Made by a program: the position numbers and the translations under genes. A stretch of 34,056 nucleotides of DNA from a virus. The stretch lies in IMG/VR virus record IMGVR_UViG_3300038701_000547, positions 1-34,056 of that record. One strand, written 5' to 3'. Position 1 is the first letter of the stretch. The number at the start of each line of letters is the position of its first letter. Of this stretch, positions 1 through 6,590 are shown piece by piece. Under the pieces are notes generated by a model. It made no database searches. It was not told where the DNA came from and was given only the letters and a program-made list of their open reading frames with translations.

Positions 1-2
1 GC

Positions 3-461
3 GACAAGAACAGCACGACGGCGGCTGTCGAGGGCTTTCAGGGCGCGGTGGAGTCTGTGCCTTTGCCTGACGGCGTGATTCTTCGCAGCGACGAAGAGAT
101 GGTGATCTGGGAGCAGTTCACCCGCGCACGTGCGCGAGAGGACTGGCGGGATATGGACCTGCTTCTACTCGCGAAGGTCGTGCGAATGGAGGCGGACATT
201 CGGAAGCATCAGGAGATGCTCGACCGGACCGGCGTGCTAGTGAAGAACAAGCGCGAGACGCCTATTCCGAATCCGCTTCTGAGCGTGATTGATACTTTGG
301 AGCGTCGGCAGCTTGCGGTGATCCGTTCGATGTCTTTGAACCAGACGGCGAGCGACCCGCGCACGATCAACGCGACCGGGAAAGAGGTTGGCAAGAACCG
401 GGACGTTCTCGGGATGCTCGCCTCGACCGATCTTATTGCGATGCCGTCGAGGTCCCAGTGA
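3..461 (+). CDS. terS: Terminase small subunit (3' part; gene crosses the window ends)
   Basis: DNA-recognition subunit of the packaging motor. The frame is open to the window edge. An internal GTG at 48 is a poor start, because joining the window ends continues the same frame back to ATG 34017 behind a GGGGGGAGGGG Shine-Dalgarno, giving 166 aa starting MRPAPNRRAGSS. The protein is mostly helical, with a charged central helix (DMDLLLLAKVVRMEADI) as in P27-type small terminases. Its stop overlaps the GTG start of the large terminase by 4 nt. Family assignment rests on position, size and helical character. Confidence 0.75.
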   Translation, partial: DKNSTTAAVEGFQGAVESVPLPDGVILRSDEEMVIWEQFTRARAREDWRDMDLLLLAKVVRMEADIRKHQEMLDRTGVLVKNKRETPIPNPLLSVIDTLERRQLAVIRSMSLNQTASDPRTINATGKEVGKNRDVLGMLASTDLIAMPSRSQ

Positions 462-1972
462 CACGCGGAGAGAGGGTATGCGCTTTCGTCGAGAAGCTGT
501 GTCCCGTGCCTGAGGGCAAGCTGGTCGGGCAGTCCATGAAGCTGATGGAATTTCAGCGGCGCTTTATCCTCGACATTTACGACAACCCGAAGGGGACCAG
601 CCGAGCATATCTGTCTGTCGCACGGAAGAACGGGAAGTCGGCGCTCATCGCTGGCATCTTGCTTGCACACATCGTCGGTCCGGAGGCGCGGCAGAACAGC
701 CAGATCATCAGCGGGGCGCGAAGCCGGGACCAGGCGGCTCTGGTGTTCAAGCTGGCCGAGAAGATGGTGCGACTGTCGCCTGTTCTGTCGAAGGTCATCA
801 AGGTTGTTCCGTCTCAGAAGTCCCTGATCGGCTTGCCCATGAATGTTGAATACAAGGCCATCAGCGCCGAAGCTGGCACGGCACACGGCTTGTCGCCAGT
901 GCTGGCTATCCTCGACGAGGTGGGCCAGGTGCGAGGACCGACCGACGCTTTCGTGGAGGCTATCGAGACAGCGCAGGGCGCGCACGACGATCCTCTGTTG
1001 ATCGCGATCAGCACGCAGGCGGCAACGGACGGTGATCTGTTCTCGATCTGGCTGGATGACGCGAAGAATGCGAAGGACCCTCGGATTGTCTCGCACGTCT
1101 ACACCGCGCCCGAGGACTGCGAGGTGCTGGACAAGTCAGCGTGGAAGGCGGCGAACCCGGCGCTGGGTCACTTCCGATCGATGGCGGACATGGAAGACTT
1201 CGCAAAGCAGGCGGCGCGCCTCCCGGCGAAGGAGGCCAGTTTCCGGTGGCTGTATCTCAATCAGAGGGTCGAGGGCACGACGCCCTTCCTGAACCGGACC
1301 GAGTGGGAAGCCAACGGTGCCGATCCTGAGATCGAGGCGGGCGCGCTCTGCTATGCTGGCCTCGACCTTTCAGCGAGCCGCGACCTGACTGCCTTCGTGA
1401 TGGTCTTCCCCAGCGAGGACGGATACCACGTCGTGCCGCAGTTCTTCCTGCCTGCGGATGGCATCCGGGAGAGGGCGAAGGCCGAGAAGGTGCCTTATGA
1501 CCTCTGGGCGGATCAGGGGTTCCTGACGCTGATTGACGGCCCGGTGATCGTCCCTGCCATTGTGGCGCGGCATGTGGCCGAGGCTGCGGAGCGATACAGC
1601 TTGCAGATGGTCGCCTATGACCGCTGGCGCATTCACGACTTCCAGCGAGAGCTGGATATGATCGGCGCGAACGTCCCGATGGCCCCGTTCGGTCAGGGCT
1701 TCAAGGACATGGCCCCGGCGGTGGACAAGCTGGAGCGGCTGGTGGCCGAGCGCAAGCTGCGGCATGGCAGCAACCCGCTGCTCAACATGTGCGCAGCGAA
1801 CGCGGTGATTGAGCGCGACCCGGCTGGCAACCGCAAGCTGACGAAAGCGAAGTCTGTCGGCAAGATCGACGGCCTTGTGGCCTTGGCGATGGCCCTCGGT
1901 GCGGAGGCGAGCGACGATGCCCCGCCTGCGGCGTCTCCGTGGGATGACCCGGACTTCCGGCTCGCGATGTGA
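458..1972 (+). CDS. terL: Terminase large subunit
   Basis: ATPase/nuclease that cuts concatemeric DNA and pumps it into the prohead. The 504-aa protein has a Walker A-like motif near residues 54-61 (VARKNGKS), a Walker B near 148-154 (VLAILDE) and a C-terminal RNase H-type nuclease half beginning at the acidic strand YAGLDLSASRD. Length and order fit the HK97/YmfN-type large terminases. GTG at 458 is used, overlapping the small subunit stop in a GTGA junction, typical of translational coupling. The C-terminus has a conserved late helix with KIDGLVALAMALG, also usual for the family. Confidence 0.95.
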   Translation: MTRGERVCAFVEKLCPVPEGKLVGQSMKLMEFQRRFILDIYDNPKGTSRAYLSVARKNGKSALIAGILLAHIVGPEARQNSQIISGARSRDQAALVFKLAEKMVRLSPVLSKVIKVVPSQKSLIGLPMNVEYKAISAEAGTAHGLSPVLAILDEVGQVRGPTDAFVEAIETAQGAHDDPLLIAISTQAATDGDLFSIWLDDAKNAKDPRIVSHVYTAPEDCEVLDKSAWKAANPALGHFRSMADMEDFAKQAARLPAKEASFRWLYLNQRVEGTTPFLNRTEWEANGADPEIEAGALCYAGLDLSASRDLTAFVMVFPSEDGYHVVPQFFLPADGIRERAKAEKVPYDLWADQGFLTLIDGPVIVPAIVARHVAEAAERYSLQMVAYDRWRIHDFQRELDMIGANVPMAPFGQGFKDMAPAVDKLERLVAERKLRHGSNPLLNMCAANAVIERDPAGNRKLTKAKSVGKIDGLVALAMALGAEASDDAPPAASPWDDPDFRLAM

Positions 1973-2156
1973 TGTGTCGCGCGAAAAATACTGTTTCAGA
2001 AAAATAGGGCTTGCAGAAAAGCTGTGTTGGTGTTTTTGTGTTCGGGCGGATGGAGGCTGCAACCTCAGACATCCGCCCTAACCAACCGGGATGCACGGTT
2101 GATCTGCCGCATGGTGTAGCAGGTGACGTGCGTCCGCAAGTCAAGGATGCAACATC
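1973..2156. other. Intergenic region with long hairpin
   Basis: A 184-nt gap after the large terminase. The first 65 nt are A/T-richer than the surroundings and contain the near-repeats TTTCAGAAAA and TTGCAGAAAA. These are followed by a perfect hairpin at 2044-2078. A weak promoter (TTGCAG 2011-2016, 17-nt spacer, TTTTGT) is possible but poor at -10. AAGGA about 10 nt before ATG 2157 is the likely ribosome binding site. Confidence 0.4.
2044..2078 (+). promoter_or_regulatory. Two-stage perfect hairpin
   Basis: Outer arms GGGCGGATG (2044-2052) and CATCCGCCC (2070-2078) are perfectly complementary. An inner stem GAGG/CCTC closes a CTGCAA loop. No T-run follows on either strand, so it is not a standard intrinsic terminator. 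It could be an RNA processing or stability element between terminase and the next gene. Confidence 0.55.
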
Positions 2157-2915
2157 ATGGCCGTGAAAAAGGCAGAAGCCGGAACACTCCACATCGATGC
2201 TCTGAAGCAGGGGCGGGTCACGTTGAAGCTGATCGGCACAACGCCCTTCTATTTCAACGCGATGAGCGCGAAGGCGAAGCGCTCCCTCCTGATCGGCGGG
2301 GGCAAGAAGACCGCAGCCGAAAAGAAGGAACTGAAGCACGATCCCGAGGTTGAGTTTCGGGACAGTGTCTATCGGCTCCCCGGCGGACCGACCTTGCTCG
2401 GATTTCCCGCTCCCGGCGTGAAGGGCGCGATGGCGACTGCTGCGCTGGAGACTCCCGGCGTGACCAAGTCCAGCGTTCAGCGACTGATCTTCCTGCCGGA
2501 ACAGAAGATCAAGATGTGGGGCAAGCCTATGCTTAAGATGGACGTGGTTCGGTCGGCTGACATGAATAAGACGCCAGACATTCGGACGCGGGCTTTTCTC
2601 CCGCGCTGGTGCGCAGAGGTGGACATCGCCTTCGTCCAACCGACGCTTTCGGTGCACTCGATTGTCTCTCTGCTCAGCAACGCCGGTGTGATCGTCGGGA
2701 TCGGGGACTTCCGTCAGGAGAAGGGGCGCGGGTCATATGGCACCTTCGCAGTCTCTGGCGACGATCTCGGCGATTGGCAGGGCTACTGGGATGAAGTGAC
2801 GGCAGAGGGACGTGACGTTCAGCAGGCGGCGCTGGATGATCCTGAGTTCGCAGATGACGAGACCATCGAGTTGATGGAGCTTCTTGAGGAAGAGCGCGCG
2901 CGGCGGGCTGCGTGA
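2157..2915 (+). CDS. Phage protein with RAMP/Cas7-like sequence features
   Basis: 252 aa, function unknown. Three parts resemble RAMP (Cas7/Csm3-type RNA-binding) proteins: an N-terminal strand TLKLIGTTPF near residues 22-31; a central GFPAPGVKGAMATAAL near residue 82, like the IPGSSLKGALR motif; and a C-terminal glycine-rich loop GIGDFRQEKGRGSYGTFAV near 181-199. The last ~40 residues are acidic and helical. The gene sits alone between the terminase and portal operons and just upstream of a GGCNN repeat array. The RAMP reading is by eye; a phage structural or decoration protein with chance similarity is the alternative. Confidence 0.5.
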   Translation: MAVKKAEAGTLHIDALKQGRVTLKLIGTTPFYFNAMSAKAKRSLLIGGGKKTAAEKKELKHDPEVEFRDSVYRLPGGPTLLGFPAPGVKGAMATAALETPGVTKSSVQRLIFLPEQKIKMWGKPMLKMDVVRSADMNKTPDIRTRAFLPRWCAEVDIAFVQPTLSVHSIVSLLSNAGVIVGIGDFRQEKGRGSYGTFAVSGDDLGDWQGYWDEVTAEGRDVQQAALDDPEFADDETIELMELLEEERARRAA

Positions 2916-2950
2916 TGGAATTGGCGGGGGCGGCTTCGGTCGCCCCACGC

Positions 2951-3172
2951 GGTCAAGGTGAGGCGGTCGTGGTCCGGGATGGACTGGTCAGGCACGGCAC
3001 GGCGCGGCCTGGCAAGGCGGTCAAGGCACGGCAAGGCGTGGCGCGGCAAGGCGTGGCCTGGCAAGGCGGTCATGGCGGTCGGGGCGGGGCGGGGCAGGGC
3101 CGGGCAAGGCAAGGCCGGGCATGGCATGGCGAGGCGGTCGTGTCGTGTTCTGGATTGGCGCGGCAAGTCTAG
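2951..3172. repeat. GGCNN pentamer array A
   Basis: After the shared head GGTCAAGGTGAGGCGGTC (2951-2968) come about 23 exact GGCNN pentamers in strict 5-nt register (GGCAC, GGCGC, GGCAA, GGCGT, GGCAT and others). They are broken only by nonamers GGCGGTCAA, GGCGGTCAT and GGCGGTCGG. The period of 5 is not coding, and predicted frames across it are low complexity. It lies between the RAMP-like gene and the 164-aa gene. Function unknown. Confidence 0.85.
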
Positions 3173-3205
3173 CGTTCACCATCAACTGAAACGAAAGGAA
3201 GCAGA

Positions 3206-3700
3206 ATGAGTTTCAAAGCGAAAGATCGGCAGCGGATCATTGACGCCTATCTGGCCGAGACCGGGCGCAACATGTTCGTCGCGCCTGAGTTTGTGGACTG
3301 GCTTGCCGGTCAGCCTGACCATGAGATGTATGAGGCATTTTATGGGATGAGCGACACCGAGGCGGCAAGGCAGCACCGGATCGGGCTGGCGAGAAGGATG
3401 GCATCTGGCCTGCGGATCGTGGCGAAACAGGAGACGGTCGAGGCGAGTGTGGTTCAGATCACGACGCGGGAATATCCGGCTTTTGTCTCGCCTATGTCGG
3501 CACGCAAGGCAGGCGGCGGGTATCAGCCGGTGGACCCGTCCGACGTGGATCAGATGGCCGAGTTGCGGCGGCAGGGCGCGTCCGCTCTCCGGGGATGGCT
3601 GTCGCGCTATCGTGGCGTGTTTGAGGCCGCTGGCGTTGATCTGTCGGCGATCGAACAAATCGCGTCGTCTGAGGACGGCAGCGTGGCGCAAACCGCTTGA
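3206..3700 (+). CDS. Conserved phage hypothetical protein (164 aa) between repeat arrays
   Basis: Unrecognised function. The protein is mostly helical and soluble, with no transmembrane segment. Its N-terminus RQRIIDAYLAETGRNMFVAPEFVDWLAGQPDHE looks like a small globular domain. The second half is a helical bundle around ALRGWLSRYRGVFEAAGVDL. ATG 3206 follows GAAAGGAAGC. The gene has normal GC-rich coding character, unlike its flanks: array A ends about 35 nt upstream and array B begins about 12 nt downstream, so gene plus array look like a cassette. A DNA-binding or regulatory role is possible but not shown. Confidence 0.7.
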   Translation: MSFKAKDRQRIIDAYLAETGRNMFVAPEFVDWLAGQPDHEMYEAFYGMSDTEAARQHRIGLARRMASGLRIVAKQETVEASVVQITTREYPAFVSPMSARKAGGGYQPVDPSDVDQMAELRRQGASALRGWLSRYRGVFEAAGVDLSAIEQIASSEDGSVAQTA

Positions 3701-3711
3701 GCGGTAGCGCT

Positions 3712-4017
3712 GGTCAAGGTGAGGCGGTCATGGCGCGGTCTGGCGGGGCGGGGCGGGGCGAGGCTGGGCGGTCGTGGCCCGGAATGATTTGGCACGGCAC
3801 GGCACGGTCAGGCATGGCCCGGCGGTCGTGGTAGGGTTTGGAGCGTCTAGGCAAGGCTCGGAAAGGCGGTCAAGGCGCGGCAGGGCGTGGCGAGGTCTGG
3901 CATGGCGGTCGGGGCATGGCGTGGCGAGATCAGGCGTGGCATGGCACGGCATGGCACGGTGAGGCGGTCATGGCCCGGCGTGGCGGGGCAAGGCAAGGCT
4001 GGGCGAGGCGGTCTTAG
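3712..4017. repeat. GGCNN pentamer array B
   Basis: It starts with the same GGTCAAGGTGAGGCGGTC head (3712-3729) 12 nt after a stop codon. It continues as GGCNN pentamers with a few variants (GGTCT, GGTCA, GATCA, GGTGA) that still keep the 5-nt register, punctuated by GGCGGTCAT, GGCGGTCGT, GGCGGTCAA and GGCGGTCGG nonamers. It ends at GGCGGTCTT near 4008-4016. This fills most of the 394-nt gene-free stretch 3701-4094; the remainder holds the portal promoter. Confidence 0.85.
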
Positions 4018-4034
4018 CTGAAATGTGCAAAGCC

Positions 4035-4063
4035 TTCACATTCTAGCGGTCATGGGTTATATT
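4035..4063 (+). promoter_or_regulatory. Sigma70-like promoter for the head operon
   Basis: TTCACA (4035-4040), a 17-nt spacer and TATATT (4058-4063) each match the sigma70 consensus at 5 of 6 bases. The predicted start near 4070 gives a short leader to ATG 4095. The spacer contains AGCGGTCATGGG, a near copy of the nonamer that punctuates the adjacent array. Confidence 0.65.
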
Positions 4064-4094
4064 CCGCGCAAACCATGCGCGTGGACCTGACCTG

Positions 4095-5327
4095 ATGGGC
4101 ATCTTCGACCGTCTCCGCAAGCCGGAGGCCCGCAATCTCGAAAACCCCAGTGCGCCCGTTTCAGCGGAGGACTTCCTGCAAGTTATGGGCTGGGGCGGCG
4201 GTATGTCCGAATCCGGCATCAACGTCACCATCGACGCTGCGCTTGGCGTCCCGGCGATCTGGTCGGCGGTCAACTTCCTGAGCGGCACCTTGGCTGGCCT
4301 TCCCCTGCACGTCTACCGGAAGACCAAGGACGGGCGCGAGCGGGTCGAGACCGGCAACCTTCCCCGCATCCTTCACGACATCGCAAACGACGAGATGTCG
4401 TCCTTCGAGTGGCGGAAGTATCTGTTTGATCAGGTGTTCACCGGCGGGCGCTGCGTCTCCTACATCGAGCGCAACGGCGGGGGTCAGGTGGTCAACATCT
4501 GGCCGCTTGATCCGCATCACACGCGGGTGGATCACGTCTATCAGGACCGGAAGCTGGTCAAGGTCTACACCTACCGGGGCCAGAAGTATTCCGCGAACGA
4601 GGTGATCGACATCACGTTCATGCTCAAGGCCAATGGCCTCGACATCCGTGGTCCGATCATGACGAACAAGGACGCCATCGGGCTTGCCATCGCGGCGACC
4701 AAGTACGGGTCCAAGGCGTTCCAGTCTGGCGGCATCCCTCCGATGACGCTTCAAGGTCCGTTCCAGTCCGGTGCCGCTGCGTCTCGCGCATCAACCGACG
4801 TGGCGAACACCACGCTTAAGCTGGCGCGCGAGGGCAAGCCGGTTATGGCGATCCCGATGGGTCACGAACTGAAGCCGGTCGGGTTCTCCCCGGACAAGAT
4901 GCAGCTTCTGGAGCTTCAGCGGTTCAGCATCGAGCAGGTCGCCCGCATCTACAGCCTGCCCCCGATCTTCTTGCAGGACCTGTCGAAGGGCACCTACTCG
5001 AACACGGAACAGCAAGACCTTCACTTCGTGAAACACACGCTCAAGCGGTGGATCGAGCAGTTCGAGCACGAGTTGAACCTGAAGCTGTTCCCGCGCGGCA
5101 GCAAGAACTACGTCGAGTTCAACGTGGATGGTCTCCTGCGAGGCGACTTCAAGACCCGGATGGAAGCGCACGCGGCATCTATCCAGAACGGCATTCGGAC
5201 CCCGAACGAGGTGCGGGACATCGAGAACCTGCAACCGCGTCCCGAGGGCGACCGGCTTATGATCCAGGGCGCGACTGTCCCGATTGCAATGCAAATGGAG
5301 CTTCCGCTAGATGCCGGTTCCAACTGA
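4095..5327 (+). CDS. Portal protein (HK97 family)
   Basis: Forms the dodecameric portal ring through which DNA enters the head. The 410-aa length is typical for HK97-type portals. The N-terminal part has LGVPAIWSAVNFLSGTLAGLPLHVY. The family signature lies near residues 288-330, with PPIFL followed by GTYSNTEQQDLHFVKHTLKRW. The C-terminus has the usual R-T-P-NEVRDIENLQP segment. ATG 4095 has only a weak Shine-Dalgarno. The 3' end overlaps the protease gene by 17 nt. Confidence 0.95.
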   Translation: MGIFDRLRKPEARNLENPSAPVSAEDFLQVMGWGGGMSESGINVTIDAALGVPAIWSAVNFLSGTLAGLPLHVYRKTKDGRERVETGNLPRILHDIANDEMSSFEWRKYLFDQVFTGGRCVSYIERNGGGQVVNIWPLDPHHTRVDHVYQDRKLVKVYTYRGQKYSANEVIDITFMLKANGLDIRGPIMTNKDAIGLAIAATKYGSKAFQSGGIPPMTLQGPFQSGAAASRASTDVANTTLKLAREGKPVMAIPMGHELKPVGFSPDKMQLLELQRFSIEQVARIYSLPPIFLQDLSKGTYSNTEQQDLHFVKHTLKRWIEQFEHELNLKLFPRGSKNYVEFNVDGLLRGDFKTRMEAHAASIQNGIRTPNEVRDIENLQPRPEGDRLMIQGATVPIAMQMELPLDAGSN

Positions 5328-6495
5328 CGAGATGGCAGCCGAGGCCGAGCGCGGCCTTGAGTGGCGTCGTGAGTATGGTCGCGGCGGCACCGAGGTCGGC
5401 GTTGCGCGGGCGCGAGACATTGCGAACAAGCGCGATCTGTCGATGGACACCGTGCGTCGCATGAACAGCTATTTCGCGCGGCATGAGGTGGACAAGGAGG
5501 CCGAGGGCTTTCGTCCCGGTGAGGACGGATACCCAAGCGCAGGCCGCATAGCCTGGGCGCTTTGGGGTGGTGACGCGGGCCAATCATGGGCAGCGCGGAT
5601 CGTTTCTCAGGAAGACGAGGGCCGAGCCGAGACCCGTCCCTATGAGGGCGAACACGCGGCGCGTATCCGAGAGCCTGACCAGTTCGACAGCTTCCGTCGC
5701 GTGAACAACGAAGGCGGGCAGGGCGTTGATTTCGTCTACGGGATCAAGGACGGCGAGGCTCAGGTTCAGTCCATCCGCTTCAAGGTGGACTTCTTCACCG
5801 AGGAACAGGCGCGCGAGTGGCTCGACGCCAACGACTTCGAGCCGATCCTGTTTGAACCTGCGGCCCCGATAGACGAAGGGCGGTCCTTCGTGGTATCTTC
5901 GCAACATGCACTGGAGGCCCCGAAGATGGCTCAAGCTGAAATCCGCGCTCTGAGCGAGCCTGTCGAGTTGCGGCAGGAAGACAACGGCCCGATCCGGGTT
6001 GCTGGCTACGCTGCGGTCTTCAACCAGGAGACCAACATCGGCGGCTATTTCACCGAGACGATTGCGCCTGGCGCGTTCACCTCGGCGCTGGATCGCGGCG
6101 ATGATGTGGTGCTTCTCATCAATCACGACGGTCTCCCGCTGGCCCGCACCCGCTCGGGGACGCTCAAGCTGACGCAAGACGAGCGCGGCCTCTACATCGA
6201 GAGCGAGCTTGACCCTTCGGACCCTGACGTTCGCGCGATTGTCCCGAAGATGAAGCGCGGCGATCTGGACAAGATGTCCTTTGCCTTCCTGCCGACCCGT
6301 CAGACTTGGGACGAGAGCGGCGACATGCCGAAGCGGATGATCGAGGACTTGCAGCTCTTCGACGTGGCGATTGTCACGACGCCCGCCTATGACGGAACCG
6401 AAATCGGACTTCGCGCGCTGGAGAAGCACCGCGATGAGCAACAGAAAAGCCAAGCCGCGCGCCGTTTGCGCATGAAGGCGAAGCTGACCCAATAG
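5311..6495 (+). CDS. Prohead protease with two extra N-terminal domains
   Basis: 394 aa, about twice the usual length of an HK97-type (S78) prohead protease. Residues 1-100 contain a motif ending in YPSAGRIAWALWGGDAGQSWA, which occurs in phage head-maturation proteins. Residues about 107-200 contain EHAARIREPDQFDSFRR and FKVDFFTEEQAREWL, another head-maturation module. The protease proper begins near residue 206. The likely catalytic His is H272 in LLINHD and the Ser is S323 in KMSFAF, followed by the usual LFDVAIVTTPAYDGTEIGLRAL. It trims capsid and scaffold during head maturation. An internal start could release the protease domain alone. Confidence 0.9.
   Translation: MPVPTDEMAAEAERGLEWRREYGRGGTEVGVARARDIANKRDLSMDTVRRMNSYFARHEVDKEAEGFRPGEDGYPSAGRIAWALWGGDAGQSWAARIVSQEDEGRAETRPYEGEHAARIREPDQFDSFRRVNNEGGQGVDFVYGIKDGEAQVQSIRFKVDFFTEEQAREWLDANDFEPILFEPAAPIDEGRSFVVSSQHALEAPKMAQAEIRALSEPVELRQEDNGPIRVAGYAAVFNQETNIGGYFTETIAPGAFTSALDRGDDVVLLINHDGLPLARTRSGTLKLTQDERGLYIESELDPSDPDVRAIVPKMKRGDLDKMSFAFLPTRQTWDESGDMPKRMIEDLQLFDVAIVTTPAYDGTEIGLRALEKHRDEQQKSQAARRLRMKAKLTQ
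5926..6495 (+). other. Possible internal start: protease domain alone (189 aa)
   Basis: In-frame ATG at 5926 is preceded by GGAGG (5913-5917) with an 8-nt spacing, a better ribosome site than most in this region. The product MAQAEIRALSEPVELR... would be 189 aa, the normal size of a stand-alone HK97-type prohead protease. It would keep the catalytic His and Ser and lack the two N-terminal domains. Confidence 0.5.
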
Positions 6496-6521
6496 CAGCG
6501 GTCTCCCGCTGTTGGCCCTGC

Positions 6522-6541
6522 CCCGCGCCTTGGGCAAGCGC
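6522..6541 (+). promoter_or_regulatory. Shared leader element, capsid copy
   Basis: CCCGCGCCTTGGGCAAGCGC differs by one base from the element at 9843-9862 upstream of the major tail protein. Both genes also share ATGGAGGCCG just before their start codon. A small CAGCGG/CCGCTG hairpin lies upstream at 6496-6511. A role in expression of abundant virion proteins is inferred. Confidence 0.5.
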
Positions 6542-6590
6542 TCGGACTGATCGTCGTGAGACAGACCAGATCCCTTAGATGGAGGCCGCA

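Noticed and set aside
2912-3209. Arginine/glycine-rich ORFs across the pentamer arrays, on both strands
   Set aside because: The 5-nt period reads in all frames as low-complexity protein; no ribosome sites and no conserved domain.
2951-4017. CRISPR array
   Set aside because: No constant repeat with unique spacers of fixed length; units are 5 and 9 nt with variable dinucleotides. No cas operon is present.
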